Assembly (NCBI GenBank): GCA_963736695.1
Contig: CAVTPU010000001.1
Coordinates: 1,116,001 to 1,180,000, forward strand
Direction: 5' to 3'
Length of the DNA: 64,000 bases
From: CAVTPU01 sp963736695
GTDB taxonomy: Bacteria > Actinomycetota > Actinomycetes > Mycobacteriales > Micromonosporaceae
The first letter of the stretch is position 1, and every line of letters begins with the position of its first letter. Both the position numbers and the translations under genes were made by a program. The notes under the pieces are model-generated. The model saw only the letters and a list, made by a program, of their open reading frames with translations, was not told the origin of the DNA and made no database searches. Below, in pieces: positions 44,220-54,190 of this stretch.

Positions 44220-45621
44220 TTATACCTTGGCCGGTTCGGTGTCGGCCGACGCTGCGGCCGAGGTGACGGCCGATGCTGCGGCCGGAGCGCCGATGCCCGC
44301 GAGAGCGAAAGCACCCGATCCACCGCCCGCGCTGGGCGACAAGTCGTACGCGCTCTCTTTGTGTTCTGCCACGTCGATGCCCTCGATCTCGGCCTCCGGG
44401 CTGACGCGCAGGCCCACGGTGATCTTGACGAGGAAGCCGATGACCAGCGCGACCACGAACGACCATACGGTGACCAGCGCGGCCCCCTCGGCCTGAGCCA
44501 TGAGCTGGGTCACGCCGCCGCCATAGAAGAGGCCCTCGTGCTTGACATAGGCGCCGCCGTCGGCCTGGGCCGTGGCGAAGAAGCCCGACGAACAGGGCGC
44601 CGATCCAGCCACCGACGAAGTGGACACCCACGACGTCGAGCGAGTCATCGAAACCGAAGCGGTACTTCAGACTCACGGCGAGTGCGCAGACCGCACCGGC
44701 GATGAGACCGAGCAGAACCGCCGCATACGGCGCGATGTAGGCACAGGCCGGGGTGATCGCGACGAGACCGGCGACCGCGCCGGACGACGCGCCGACCAGC
44801 GTCGGCTTGCCGTTCTTGATCCACTCCACGAAGATCCAGCCCAGCAGAGCCGCCGCGGTGGCGACCTGGGTGTTGACGAAGGCGATCGCGGTGATGCCGT
44901 CGGCGGTCAGCTCCGATCCGGCGTTGAAGCCGAACCAGCCGAACCACAGCAGGCCGGCGCCGAGCGCGACGAACGGCACGTTGTGTGGTCGGAAGCTCTC
45001 CTTGGGCCAGCCGACTCGTCGACCGAGCAGCAGGGTGAGCGCGAGCGCCGCAGCACCGGCGTTGATGTGCACCGCGGTTCCACCGGCGAAGTCGAGCGCG
45101 CCGAGCTTCGCCCCGATGAAGCCGCCGCCCCACACCATGTGGGCGATCGGAATATAGGCGAGGGTGAACCAGCCGGTGGCGAACAGCAGCCAGCCGGAGA
45201 ACTTCGTGCGGTCCGACAGCGATCCGCTGATCAACGCGACCGTGATGATCGCGAACATCATCTGGAACACCATGATCACGTAGGTGGGGATGGGGGTCGC
45301 CGGGAACGGCGGGAATCCCAGCTGATCGGCATAGATCTTCGTGCCGAGATATTGGGTCAGATCACCCCAGAATCCGGGGGTGTCACCGATCGGCTGGTCG
45401 GCGCCGAAGACCGCGGTGAAACCGTAAAAGAGCCACAGGATCGAAATGAGCCCGATTGAGGCGAAGCTCATCATCATCATGTTGAGCACGCCCTTGGACC
45501 GGTTCAGACCGCCATAGAAGAACGCGAGACCGGGTGTCATGAGCAATACCAGTGCGCTCGAGACCAGCAACCATGTCGTGTCACCGGCGCTGAGCGTCAC
45601 CTCATCAGCAGCGAGCAGCAC
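44220..45621 (-). pseudogene. amtB: amtB ammonium transporter, frame broken by a 1-nt insertion
   Basis: From a GTG at 45621 (GAGGAGG 5 nt upstream) the first 346 residues are a normal Amt channel: MTPGLAFFYGGLNRSKGVLN, the first pore His in AVHINAGAAALALTLLLGRR and the second in DVVGVHFVGGWIGALFVG. Then the frame shifts; the rest (FFATAQADGGAYVKHEG, the last helix LVTVWSFVVALVIGFLVKIT and the cytosolic tail) continues in the neighbouring frame to 44220. Deleting one base in the GGG at 44584-44586 restores a 466-aa protein. The long wrong-frame tail runs over glnK. A sequence error is the likeliest cause. Confidence 0.88.
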
Positions 45622-45706
45622 GCTGCCCTCCTCAAGGGTGAGATCTCTCCTCCCGGCCTAGGCAGCGCCGCCAATCGCCGGATGCCCCAAAGAGTCGCCG
45701 ACCTCT

Positions 45707-45745
45707 GTTTCACGCTCCGGCGCCACCCGGTTTCCGGCAGGTCAC
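45707..45745 (-). promoter_or_regulatory. GlnR-type operator upstream of amtB
   Basis: On the minus strand GTGAC-CTGCCG-GAAAC (45745-45730) matches the actinobacterial GlnR half-site pair GTnAC-n6-GAAAC exactly. Six bases on, a degenerate GCGCC (45723-45719) and then GAAAC (45711-45707) form a second pair with 7-nt spacing. A further GAAAC lies at 45755-45751. The site is about 90-125 nt upstream of amtB, in the divergent gap with the lipoprotein gene, so nitrogen control of amtB-glnK-glnD is likely. Confidence 0.65.
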
Positions 45746-45845
45746 CGCATGTTTCCAACAGATGAAGATCCCCGGGTACGCCGTGACGACTGCGGCGGGT
45801 CGTCACGTGTGGACCTGGTTGCCCGGCATCGTTAGCATTCGCAGC

Positions 45846-46553
45846 ATGCCACGACCCCGGGCTCTGCTGACCATGATCACCCTTATGCTCGCCGCCGGCG
45901 TTGCCCTCACCGGGTGTAAGGACTCGGAGCAACCCCAGACCAACCTGCCGGACGGCCCGACGCTGACCAACGCGGCGGCCGCCGCGATGCGTGACGTCGC
46001 CACCGCGCACCTCACCTTGACCACGGAGGGAGAGGTCGGTTCGCTGCCGCTGCGCCGCGCCGAGGCCGACATCACCCGCACCGGGGACGCGAAGGGCAAG
46101 CTTCAGCTCTCCCAGTTTGGCGTGCTGCTGGAATATGAGTTTGTCGTCACCGGCAAGACCACCTATCTCAAGGGTGTCTCCGGCGGGTGGCAGACGCTGC
46201 CCGCCACGACGGCGGCGTCGATCTATGACCCGGCGGCGATCCTCGACCCAGAGCGGGGCGTGGCCAAACTGCTCGCTACCGCGACCGACCCGAAGACCGA
46301 CAAGGCCGAGGAGATCGACGGGGTCGCGACCTATCGGGTGACGGCGGGCTTCAGCGACACAGTCGCGGCGTCCCTCGTGCCCGGCATCCCGGCCGGCGTC
46401 ACCGGCACCCTGTGGTTCGACCAGTCAACCAAGAAGCTGCGCAGGGCCACCTTCGCCGTGCCGGGCACGGCCGGCGCGACTTCCGCGTCGACGAGCACGG
46501 TCACCATCGACCTCACGGACCTAGACAAACCGGTGACGGTCAGTGCTCCCTGA
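45846..46553 (+). CDS. LprG/LppX-family lipoprotein
   Basis: 235 aa from the ATG at 45846. The signal peptide MPRPRALLTMITLMLAAGVA ends in the lipobox LTGC, giving a lipidated Cys. The mature part has the LppX_LprAFG pattern: LTLTTEGEVGSLPLRRAEAD, GVLLEYEFVVTGKTTYLKG and DGVATYRVTAGF. These proteins bind triacylated lipids in a hydrophobic pocket. The next gene, a P55-like pump, overlaps it by 11 nt, the same LprG-P55 pair that moves lipids in mycobacteria. Confidence 0.86.
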   Translation: MPRPRALLTMITLMLAAGVALTGCKDSEQPQTNLPDGPTLTNAAAAAMRDVATAHLTLTTEGEVGSLPLRRAEADITRTGDAKGKLQLSQFGVLLEYEFVVTGKTTYLKGVSGGWQTLPATTAASIYDPAAILDPERGVAKLLATATDPKTDKAEEIDGVATYRVTAGFSDTVAASLVPGIPAGVTGTLWFDQSTKKLRRATFAVPGTAGATSASTSTVTIDLTDLDKPVTVSAP

Positions 46554-48198
46554 TTCCACCGGGGTGACGACAATCCGCGCCGACGCCCCGGCCGGCCCGG
46601 CGACGCGGCCCGTGTCGGGCCGTCGGCGCGGCCCGGCGATCGGCGTCGGCGCGGCGGCCGTGCTGCTCGCCGCCCTCGACGCTTATGTGGTCGTGACGGT
46701 GCTCGTCTCGATCGCCACCGATCTCAGCGTGCCGGTCAACCACCTCGAGCGGATAACTCCGGTGATCACCGGATATCTGCTGGGTTACGTCGCCGGAATG
46801 CCGTTGCTCGGCGGGCTCTCCGACCGTTTCGGCCGGCGGCTCGTCGTGCAGCTCTGCCTCGCCGGCTTCGGCGTCGGCTCGGTGCTCACCGCCCTCGCGA
46901 CCGACCTGCCGACGCTCGTCGCCGGACGGGCGGTGCAGGGACTCGCCGGCGGGGCCCTGCTGCCGGTGACGATGGCACTCGTCGGCGACCTTTTCAGCCC
47001 CGCCCGGCGCCCGGCACTGCTCGGCGCCGTCGGGGGGGCCCAAGAACTCGGCAGCGTGCTCGGACCCCTCTACGGCGCCTGGCTCGCGGCCGTCGTCGGA
47101 TGGCGTGGGCTCTTCTGGATCAACGTGCCCCTCGTGCTTGTCGCGATGGTCGCGGTGTGGTTCGCCCTTCCGGGCGGTTCGCCGCCGGCGTCGACCCAGG
47201 GCGACGCGCCGGCCGACGCCCGAGGGTCCACGTCGACCGGCGGCCCTTCCCGGTCGAGGGTCGATGTGATCGGCGGTCTTCTGCTCGCCATCGCCCTCGG
47301 GCTCATGGTGATCGGTCTCTACAACCCCGATCCGGAACACACGGTGCTGCCATCGTGGGGCGTCGCGACCATCGCGGGGGGTGGAGCGGCGTTCATCGCC
47401 TTCCTGGTCTGGGAGTCCCGGGCGCGGACTCGTCTCATCGACTTGACCGGGGTACGCCGGGCGCCGTTCTTCGCAGCCCTCGTGGCGAGTCTGCTCACCG
47501 GCGCCGCGTTGATGATCACGTTGGAAGACGTCATGCTCATCGCGCAGACCCTGTGGGGCCTCGACGCCCCCGGGGCGGCGGCGCTGCTCGCCCGGTTTCT
47601 CATCGCGCTGACGGTTGGCGCCGTGGCCGGCGGCATGCTCGCTCCCCGGTGGGGGGAACGCGCGGTGGCGGCCGGCGGCTTCGTCATCTCGGCCCTCGCC
47701 TATTGGCTCATCTCGACCTGGCCGATCGACGTGCTCGACCTGCGGCACCACCTGCTCGGAGTCGCACTGCCCCGGCTTGACCTCGATCTGGCGCTCGCCG
47801 GCCTTGGGCTCGGTGTGGTGATCGCGCCACTGTCCGCGACGGTGCTGCGGGTGGCGCCCGCCGCGGCGCACGGGGTCGCGTCGGCGGCGGTTGTCGTGGC
47901 CCGCAGCATGGGAATGCTCATCGGGGTGGCGGGTCTCACGGCGTGGGGACTGCACCGCTTTCACGTGCTCACCGCGGGGCTGAACCCGCCACTGCCGATC
48001 AACGGAATGACCCCCGAGTTCGCGGCCGATGTCGCGCGCTATCAGGCGCTGCTGCGCTCGGCGTTGCTGGCCGAATATCACGAGATCTTCGCGGCGACCG
48101 CCGTGCTGTGCGTCGTCGGCGCAGTCGTCGTGTTCGCCATCGGCGATGGGCGGCTCAGCGCAGAGCGTGCTCCAACTGAGGACGTTCCTGGTCGATGA
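46543..48198 (+). CDS. MFS transporter, P55 (DHA2) type
   Basis: 551 aa from a GTG inside the lipoprotein gene. About 14 hydrophobic segments. MFS motif A is GGLSDRFGRRLVVQ (about residues 89-102), and motif C-like PVTMALVGDLFSPARRP follows. The last long loop (MTPEFAADVARYQALLRSAL, then LAEYHEIF) is typical of the P55 branch. With the LprG-like lipoprotein it probably carries lipids (triacylglycerides in mycobacteria) or drugs outward. Its 3' end overlaps the phosphotransferase gene on the other strand by 44 bp. Confidence 0.88.
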   Translation: MLPDSTGVTTIRADAPAGPATRPVSGRRRGPAIGVGAAAVLLAALDAYVVVTVLVSIATDLSVPVNHLERITPVITGYLLGYVAGMPLLGGLSDRFGRRLVVQLCLAGFGVGSVLTALATDLPTLVAGRAVQGLAGGALLPVTMALVGDLFSPARRPALLGAVGGAQELGSVLGPLYGAWLAAVVGWRGLFWINVPLVLVAMVAVWFALPGGSPPASTQGDAPADARGSTSTGGPSRSRVDVIGGLLLAIALGLMVIGLYNPDPEHTVLPSWGVATIAGGGAAFIAFLVWESRARTRLIDLTGVRRAPFFAALVASLLTGAALMITLEDVMLIAQTLWGLDAPGAAALLARFLIALTVGAVAGGMLAPRWGERAVAAGGFVISALAYWLISTWPIDVLDLRHHLLGVALPRLDLDLALAGLGLGVVIAPLSATVLRVAPAAAHGVASAAVVVARSMGMLIGVAGLTAWGLHRFHVLTAGLNPPLPINGMTPEFAADVARYQALLRSALLAEYHEIFAATAVLCVVGAVVVFAIGDGRLSAERAPTEDVPGR

Positions 48199-49057
48199 GC
48201 CTGATGTCCCGCATGGGCCGGCGCAGATGTCCCTTGTGGACAATGCGAACGAATGCGGGCTCCCCCGCAGCCGCCATCCGCCGGATCCCCTCGACGTGAT
48301 CGACGATTCGGGCGCGGATAGTGGAGATCAGCCGATGCCGGTCGCGCGGAATCAACCCGTACGCGTCTGCGAACAACCGCAAGCGACGCGGCCGGTCGGG
48401 TCGGTGCCACCCGAGGGTGATCGAGTCACGGTCGGAGAAGAGCGGCACCCACGTCCACGCGGCGTAGGCGACGTCATAGATGCGGGCGCCGGGCGAGGAC
48501 AGGTCGAAGTCGATGAGCGCCAACGTGTCATCGGGACGCCAGATGACGTTGTGTGGCGCCGCGTCGTGATGGCAGACGACCTCGGTGCCGGGCGGCGGCG
48601 GGCCGAACGATCGCCAGACCGCGCCCGCGGTTGGCCGAAAACCGTATTGCGCATCATGAAAACGACGCAACATCGTCGCCACCGCGACCAACGCCTCATC
48701 GGTGACCCAGTGCGGCTTGAGCGGATAGGCCCCGCATTCCCCGTCCAGAAAGGACAACACCTCTCGCCCGCGCTCGTCGATGCCCAGCGCGCGGGGTGAC
48801 CCGGTGAAGCCCACATGTTCGAGGTGGCGCAGCAACGAATGGACCGCGGGCGTCCACGGGCCGACGTTGCGTCGAACCGTGTCACCCACCCGGACCACCG
48901 TGCTGGTGTTCCCGCCCAATAGCGGGATCTCGTCGTGCGCCACTCCCCGAACGCCCCCTTCACCGCCGAAGACCTGCCCGTCCCCGGCTTGTTCCACAAC
49001 CGTCTCACCCACATCGCGCCCGGTGCGCCCGATCGGCGTCATGGTAGGCGCCGCCAC
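48155..49057 (-). CDS. aminoglycoside phosphotransferase (APH)-fold kinase
   Basis: 300 aa from a GTG with AGGTGA just upstream; ATG at 49042 is an alternative. The Gly-rich start is LLGGNTSTVVRVGDTVRRN, then the kinase catalytic loop VVCHHDAAPHNVIW (HxDxxxxN) and the metal Asp in LALIDFDLSSPGARIYDVAY. The order and spacing fit the APH/choline-kinase-like superfamily. Such proteins phosphorylate small molecules and need not give drug resistance. No resistance partner is near. Confidence 0.82.
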   Translation of the reverse strand: MAAPTMTPIGRTGRDVGETVVEQAGDGQVFGGEGGVRGVAHDEIPLLGGNTSTVVRVGDTVRRNVGPWTPAVHSLLRHLEHVGFTGSPRALGIDERGREVLSFLDGECGAYPLKPHWVTDEALVAVATMLRRFHDAQYGFRPTAGAVWRSFGPPPPGTEVVCHHDAAPHNVIWRPDDTLALIDFDLSSPGARIYDVAYAAWTWVPLFSDRDSITLGWHRPDRPRRLRLFADAYGLIPRDRHRLISTIRARIVDHVEGIRRMAAAGEPAFVRIVHKGHLRRPMRDIRLIDQERPQLEHALR

Positions 49058-49076
49058 GGATCACCTGCCGTGAGGC

Positions 49077-50279
49077 TCAGCCACCGCCGAGTAGCGTCTC
49101 CACGAAGACCTTGGGGTCAAACGGTGCCAGGTCGTCGGCGCCCTCGCCAAGCCCCACTAGTTTGACCGGAATGCCGAGCTTGTGCTGCACGGCGATGACA
49201 ATGCCACCTTTTGCGGTTCCGTCCAACTTGGTGAGGACCACGCCGGTGACGTTGACCACATCGGTAAAAACCCGGGCCTGTTCCAATCCATTCTGCCCGG
49301 TCGTGGCATCCAACACGAGCAATGTCTCGCGAACCGCGCACTGCTTTTCGACGACACGCTTGACCTTGCCCAACTCGTCCATCAGGCCAATCTTGTTCTG
49401 CAGCCGGCCCGCGGTGTCGATGAGCACCGTGTCGACACCCACCTGCCGCCCTCGTTTCACGGCGTCGAACGCGACGGCCGCCGGGTCCGCGCCCTCCAGG
49501 CCACGAACCACCTCTGCCCCGACCCGACCGGCCCATGTGGCCAACTGCTCAGCCGCGGCCGCCCGAAAGGTGTCCGCCGCGCCGAGCACGACCGAGTGGC
49601 CGTCGGCGACCAACACCCGGGCGATCTTGCCACAGGTCGTGGTCTTCCCAGAGCCGTTGACGCCCACCACCATGATCACTGCCGGATCGCCGTCGACCGG
49701 CGTCGCGGCGATCTCGCGCGACATCGCCGGATCGAGAGCGGCGACGAGTTGATCGGCGAGCAACGCCCGAACGTCGGACACCGATGACGTGCCGAGCACC
49801 CGAGCCTGTTCCCGCAATCGCCGCATGATCTCCGCAGTCGCGGCCATGCCGACATCGGCGGAGATCAGCGTCTCCTCGATCTCGTCCCAGGTCTCGTCGT
49901 CCAACGTGTCACGGGAGAGCAGTGCCAGCAGGCCCTTGCCGAAGAGACTCTGCGACCGGGACAGCCGTTCTCGCAACCGCACCAGGCGACCTGCGGTCGG
50001 CTCCGGTTTCTCCACCACTGGCTGGGCCACAACCGGCTCCGGGACAACCGGTGGCGGCACGGTCGTGACGGTTGCGCCCTCGACGACGGCCGACTGTTCG
50101 GCGGCCGGTGGCGGCGTCGCCTTCGGTTCCCGGACAGGCGTCGGCGGCGCGGCGGGAAGCTCTGCGCCCCGCGTCCGATCACGTCGCCGGCTCAACACCA
50201 GCGGCGCGGCGATGACGACCGCTATCAACCCGACCAGGACGACGAGAGACCACAGCACTGGGGACGACATGACTGGCAT
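49077..50279 (-). CDS. ftsY: signal recognition particle receptor FtsY
   Basis: 400 aa GTPase that docks Ffh-bound ribosomes at the membrane. It has an N-terminal membrane helix (LWSLVVLVGLIAVVIAAPLV), a Pro/Val-rich linker to residue 95 and the N domain (RLRERLSRSQSLFGKGLLAL). The G domain has GVNGSGKTTTCGKIA, ADTFRAAAAEQL, VLIDTAGRLQNK, TKLDGTAKGGIVI and GLGEGADDLAPFDP. The membrane anchor is typical for actinobacterial FtsY. It follows smc by 54 nt. Confidence 0.97.
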   Translation of the reverse strand: MPVMSSPVLWSLVVLVGLIAVVIAAPLVLSRRRDRTRGAELPAAPPTPVREPKATPPPAAEQSAVVEGATVTTVPPPVVPEPVVAQPVVEKPEPTAGRLVRLRERLSRSQSLFGKGLLALLSRDTLDDETWDEIEETLISADVGMAATAEIMRRLREQARVLGTSSVSDVRALLADQLVAALDPAMSREIAATPVDGDPAVIMVVGVNGSGKTTTCGKIARVLVADGHSVVLGAADTFRAAAAEQLATWAGRVGAEVVRGLEGADPAAVAFDAVKRGRQVGVDTVLIDTAGRLQNKIGLMDELGKVKRVVEKQCAVRETLLVLDATTGQNGLEQARVFTDVVNVTGVVLTKLDGTAKGGIVIAVQHKLGIPVKLVGLGEGADDLAPFDPKVFVETLLGGG

Positions 50280-50333
50280 CCTTTCAGACCTGACCGGGTG
50301 GAGTGCCGGTCGGCCACCCCATGGCAGGGCCGG

Positions 50334-53300
50334 TCACGCGGCGCTGGTCTGCACGTCACGCAGTCGCTGGCTGATCACCTGAGTCACTCCGGCCCGCATG
50401 GTCACACCATAGAGCGCGTCCGCGATCTCCATGGTCCGCTTCTGGTGCGTAATGATGATCAGCTGACTCTTCTCGCGCAGCTGTTCCATGAGAGTCAGCA
50501 GCCGGCCAAGGTTGACGTCGTCGAGCGCCGCCTCCACCTCGTCCATGATGTAGAACGGACTCGGCCGGGCCCGGAAGATCGCCACAAGCAACGCGACCGC
50601 GGTCAGTGATCGCTCCCCACCGGACAGCAGCGACAGCCGTTTGATCTTCTTGCCGGGCGGTCGGGCCTCGACCTCGATGCCTGTGGCGAGCATGTCATCG
50701 GGGTCGGTGAGCACCAGTCTCCCCTCACCACCGGGGAACAGCACAGTGAAGACCTGCTCGAACTCGCGGGCCGTGTCGGCGAAGGCCGACGCGAAGACCT
50801 CGAGGATCCGGTCGTCGACGTCCTTCACCACCGTCAACAGGTCACGCCGGGTGGCCTTGACGTCTTCGAGCTGCTCGGAGAGGAACTTGAAACGCTCCTC
50901 CATCGCGGCGAACTCCTCCAAGGCCAGCGGGTTGACCTTGCCCAAGAGCACGAGGTCCTTCTCGGCTTTCGTCGCCCGCTTCTGCTGCACCGCCCGGATG
51001 AACGGCACCGACTCCGGTGTCGGCCGCCCCTCGGCCTCGGCCGCGGCGACATCCGGTTCGGTCGGCGGCACGTCCAAGTGCGGGCCATACTCGTCGATGA
51101 GCGTCTGCGGGGTCAGCGCGAAGTCCTCGGCAGCCTTGGTCTCCAGCGCCTCGATCCGCAGCCGCTGCTCGGCCCGGGCCACCTCGTCCCGATGCACCTT
51201 CGAGGTGAGCCGCTCCAGCTCGGCGGCGAGTTGCTTGGCCGACGCACGCACGGTGGCCAGCTCCGATTCCCGCCCGGCCCGCGCCTGCACGATCGCGTCT
51301 CGCTGCTCGCCGGCCACGGTCAGGGCATGGTCTGCCTGGGTCACGGCGATCTCAGACGCCGCGACCACCGACCGCACGACGACGGCCGCCCGAGCCCGCG
51401 CGGCCCGGCGAAGGGCTGCCCGCTCGCGCGCCTCCCGTTCGGCGGTCGCCTGCCGTGCTAGCGCGTCGGCCCGGGCCGCGAGCGCCCCGACCCGTTCCTC
51501 AGCCGTGCGCACCGCCAGCCGGACCTCGATCTCCTGCTGACGGGCGGCGGGCACGGCTGCCGCGATCTCGTCACGTTCCACTGTGGATGGATCCGAGTCG
51601 ACTGGGGTCGACCCGGCGAGCGAGAGGCGTTCCTCCAGATCGGCGAGCCCGGCCAGGTCACGATCGCGGGCCTGCTCCGCGCGCCCCCGGTTTTGCAGGA
51701 TCCGGTCGGCCTCGGCCTGCGCGGAGCGCGCCGCGGCCCCCAATTCGGCGAGCCGCCGAGCCGCGACGTTCCGCTCGCCCTCGGCCGCCCGGCGGGCTGC
51801 GGCGGTGCGTGTCACCTCGTCGCGGGCCGCCGCGTGTTCGGCCCGCGCCCGCTCCAGTTCGCCGTGCAGGGCCGAGATCGTGGTCTCCGCCTCGATGCGA
51901 TGCGCGCGAGCCTCCTCGACCGCCGCCTGCACCTCGATAAAGCTGGGTTGTTTACCCGATCCACCGACCACGGCATAGCTGCCGAGCAGGTCGCCCTCGG
52001 GCGTCACCGCCCGCAGATCCGGCGCATAGGAGATGATGGTGCGCGCGGTCGCGAGATCCGGCGCGAAGACCACATCCTGCAGCAGCCGCGCCATGGTTGC
52101 ACGCAACTGATCCGGCGCCGAGACCAGGTCCAGCGCCCACTGGGCGCCCTCCGGAAGCGCCGGCCGATCTGCTTTGGCCGGCATGTCATACCCGCCGACC
52201 AACAGTGCGGCACGCCCCGAGTCGTCGGTCTTGAGCAGCTCGATCGCCGCCTGCGCGCCGTTGACGTCGGTGACCGCGACCGCGTCGGCGAGCTGACCGA
52301 GGGCGGCCGCGAGCGCCGCCTCGCAACCGGGCTCGACGGTCAACAACGCCGCGACGCTGCCGAGGAGTCCCGGCACCCGATCGGCCCGCGCCAGCAACGC
52401 TCCGGCACCGTCCTTGCGTCGCAGCCCGAGTGCCAGCGCCTCTTCGCGGGCCCGCCAACCCGCGGCGTCCTTCTCCGCCGCGCGCTCGGCGTCGCCGAGA
52501 TGTTTGATCCGGTCGGCGATCGCGTCAGCGGCGGCGCTCGCGGCGCTGTGACGCTCATCGAGTTCGGCCCCGCCCTCATCGGCGGCCGTGGCCCCGGCGG
52601 TCGCCGCCGCGAACTCTTCGCTGGCCGAAAAGGCCCGCTCCTGGGCTTCGCCGAGGGACGCATCGAGGCGGGCGATCTCATCCGCCGCAGCCGTGGCCCT
52701 GGTGCGCAACGCGTTGACCTGACCAGCGAGTGTCGCCAGACCCTCGCGCCGATCGGCGATCGCCTTCACCGCCGCGACAAGCGCCCGCTCGGCGTCGGCG
52801 AGGCGCCGCTCAAGCTGTTGCCGCGACTCCACTGCGCTGGTGAGACGGGCCTGGTCCTCGGCGAGCGACTCGCGCAGGGTGAACTCCTGCTCGCGCAGCT
52901 CCTCGGCCTCGGCGGCAAGCTGCTCGGGGTCTCGCCCCGAGCGCTCCTCCTCGTGGTCGACGGCGAGGTTGCGGAGTCGTTGAGTGGCCAGCTGGTGCGT
53001 CGCGCGCAGCCGTTCGGTGAGTGTGGACAGTTGCAGAAAAGTCTCCTGCGCCTGGGCGAGCACCGGCGCATCGTGCGCGAGCGCCGCCTCCAACTCGGAG
53101 AGGCGCCGCTCGGCCTCCTCGTGCTGCTCCTCCACCACCTCGCGTTTTTCCCGCACCGCCGTCTCGTCGGCCACTTCGCGGTCGAGGGCGGCGCGAAGGG
53201 TGGCGAGGTCATCGGCGAGCAGGCGAAGTTTCGCGTCGCGCAGGTCGGCCTGGATCGACGCGGCCCGCCGCGCCACCTCGGCCTGACGCCCCAACGGTTT

Positions 53301-53906
53301 GAGCTGCCGACGCAGCTCAGCTGTCAGGTCGGTCAGGCGATTGAGGTTGACCTGCATCGCGTCGAGTTTGCGCAGCGCCTTTTCTTTGCGCTTGCGGTGT
53401 TTGAGGACTCCGGCGGCTTCCTCGATGAACGCTCGCCGGTCTTCGGGCTTGGCGTGCAGCACCGCGTCGAGTTGTCCCTGCCCGACGATGACGTGCATTT
53501 CGCGACCGATGCCCGAGTCGGAGAGTAGTTCCTGAATGTCGAGCAGCCGGCACGTGTCGCCGTTGATCTCATATTCGCTCTCCCCGGACCGGAACATCCG
53601 CCGGGTGATCGACACTTCGGTGTATTCGATCGGCAACGCACCGTCGGAGTTGTCGATCGTCAACGTGACCTCGGCCCGTCCCAGCGGCGCCCGGCCCGAT
53701 GTGCCGGCGAAGATGACGTCTTCCATCTTTCCGCCGCGCAGGGCTTTGGCCCCCTGCTCGCCGAGCACCCACGCGATGGCGTCGACCACGTTGGACTTGC
53801 CAGAGCCGTTTGGGCCCACCACGCAGGTGATGCCCGGCTCCAGCCGCAATGTCGTCGCGGATGCGAAGGATTTGAAGCCCTTCACGGTCAGACTCTTGAG
53901 ATGCAT
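50334..53906 (-). CDS. smc: chromosome segregation protein SMC
   Basis: 1190 aa condensin ATPase. The N-terminal head has VVGPNGSGKSNVVDAIAWVL (Walker A about 31-39) and the Q-loop GEQGAKALRGGKMEDVIFAG. Two long coiled coils (about 165-500 and 660-1000) flank the hinge (GLLGSVAALLTVEPGCEAAL). The C-terminal head has the signature LSLLSGGERSLTAVALLVAI and Walker B YIMDEVEAALDDVN. Its length is the family's usual. The preceding region 53907-54190 has no gene except a terminator of the small gene upstream. Confidence 0.97.
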   Translation of the reverse strand: MHLKSLTVKGFKSFASATTLRLEPGITCVVGPNGSGKSNVVDAIAWVLGEQGAKALRGGKMEDVIFAGTSGRAPLGRAEVTLTIDNSDGALPIEYTEVSITRRMFRSGESEYEINGDTCRLLDIQELLSDSGIGREMHVIVGQGQLDAVLHAKPEDRRAFIEEAAGVLKHRKRKEKALRKLDAMQVNLNRLTDLTAELRRQLKPLGRQAEVARRAASIQADLRDAKLRLLADDLATLRAALDREVADETAVREKREVVEEQHEEAERRLSELEAALAHDAPVLAQAQETFLQLSTLTERLRATHQLATQRLRNLAVDHEEERSGRDPEQLAAEAEELREQEFTLRESLAEDQARLTSAVESRQQLERRLADAERALVAAVKAIADRREGLATLAGQVNALRTRATAAADEIARLDASLGEAQERAFSASEEFAAATAGATAADEGGAELDERHSAASAAADAIADRIKHLGDAERAAEKDAAGWRAREEALALGLRRKDGAGALLARADRVPGLLGSVAALLTVEPGCEAALAAALGQLADAVAVTDVNGAQAAIELLKTDDSGRAALLVGGYDMPAKADRPALPEGAQWALDLVSAPDQLRATMARLLQDVVFAPDLATARTIISYAPDLRAVTPEGDLLGSYAVVGGSGKQPSFIEVQAAVEEARAHRIEAETTISALHGELERARAEHAAARDEVTRTAAARRAAEGERNVAARRLAELGAAARSAQAEADRILQNRGRAEQARDRDLAGLADLEERLSLAGSTPVDSDPSTVERDEIAAAVPAARQQEIEVRLAVRTAEERVGALAARADALARQATAEREARERAALRRAARARAAVVVRSVVAASEIAVTQADHALTVAGEQRDAIVQARAGRESELATVRASAKQLAAELERLTSKVHRDEVARAEQRLRIEALETKAAEDFALTPQTLIDEYGPHLDVPPTEPDVAAAEAEGRPTPESVPFIRAVQQKRATKAEKDLVLLGKVNPLALEEFAAMEERFKFLSEQLEDVKATRRDLLTVVKDVDDRILEVFASAFADTAREFEQVFTVLFPGGEGRLVLTDPDDMLATGIEVEARPPGKKIKRLSLLSGGERSLTAVALLVAIFRARPSPFYIMDEVEAALDDVNLGRLLTLMEQLREKSQLIIITHQKRTMEIADALYGVTMRAGVTQVISQRLRDVQTSAA

Positions 53907-54093
53907 GGTCCTCGGGGTGTCGTCGGGGTCGCCCGGAGGCGACGCGGGAGGGGTGGTTTCCGCATTGGAGGTTCTCGGGCAGGCTACTCCGCATCCCGCC
54001 GAAAGGCCGGCAACGACGCGGCGGCACGGGCCTGGAGAACCGTCCGCGGCCCAGGGCCTGGCAGTGCGTGCGGGCTGGGGTGCGCATAGAAAA

Positions 54094-54116
54094 GCGCGCC
54101 GACGGGGTCGGCGCGC
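54094..54116 (-). terminator. Rho-independent terminator of the small coiled-coil gene
   Basis: A perfect 10-bp GC stem (54094-54103 with 54107-54116, 3-nt loop) is followed on the minus strand by TTTTCT, and on the plus strand by a weaker T-rich run. It lies 75 nt after the stop of the 63-aa gene and separates it from smc. Confidence 0.85.
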
Positions 54117-54190
54117 GGGTTTCTTCTTGCCTTTGCTGACGATTCGCCCTCAGTTGCCCGCGCATCGTTGGTGTGCGGGCGTTGTGGCGA

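Noticed and set aside
48233..48241. Single DnaA-box-like TGTGGACAA
   Set aside because: It lies inside the phosphotransferase coding sequence and has no partner at 19 bp.
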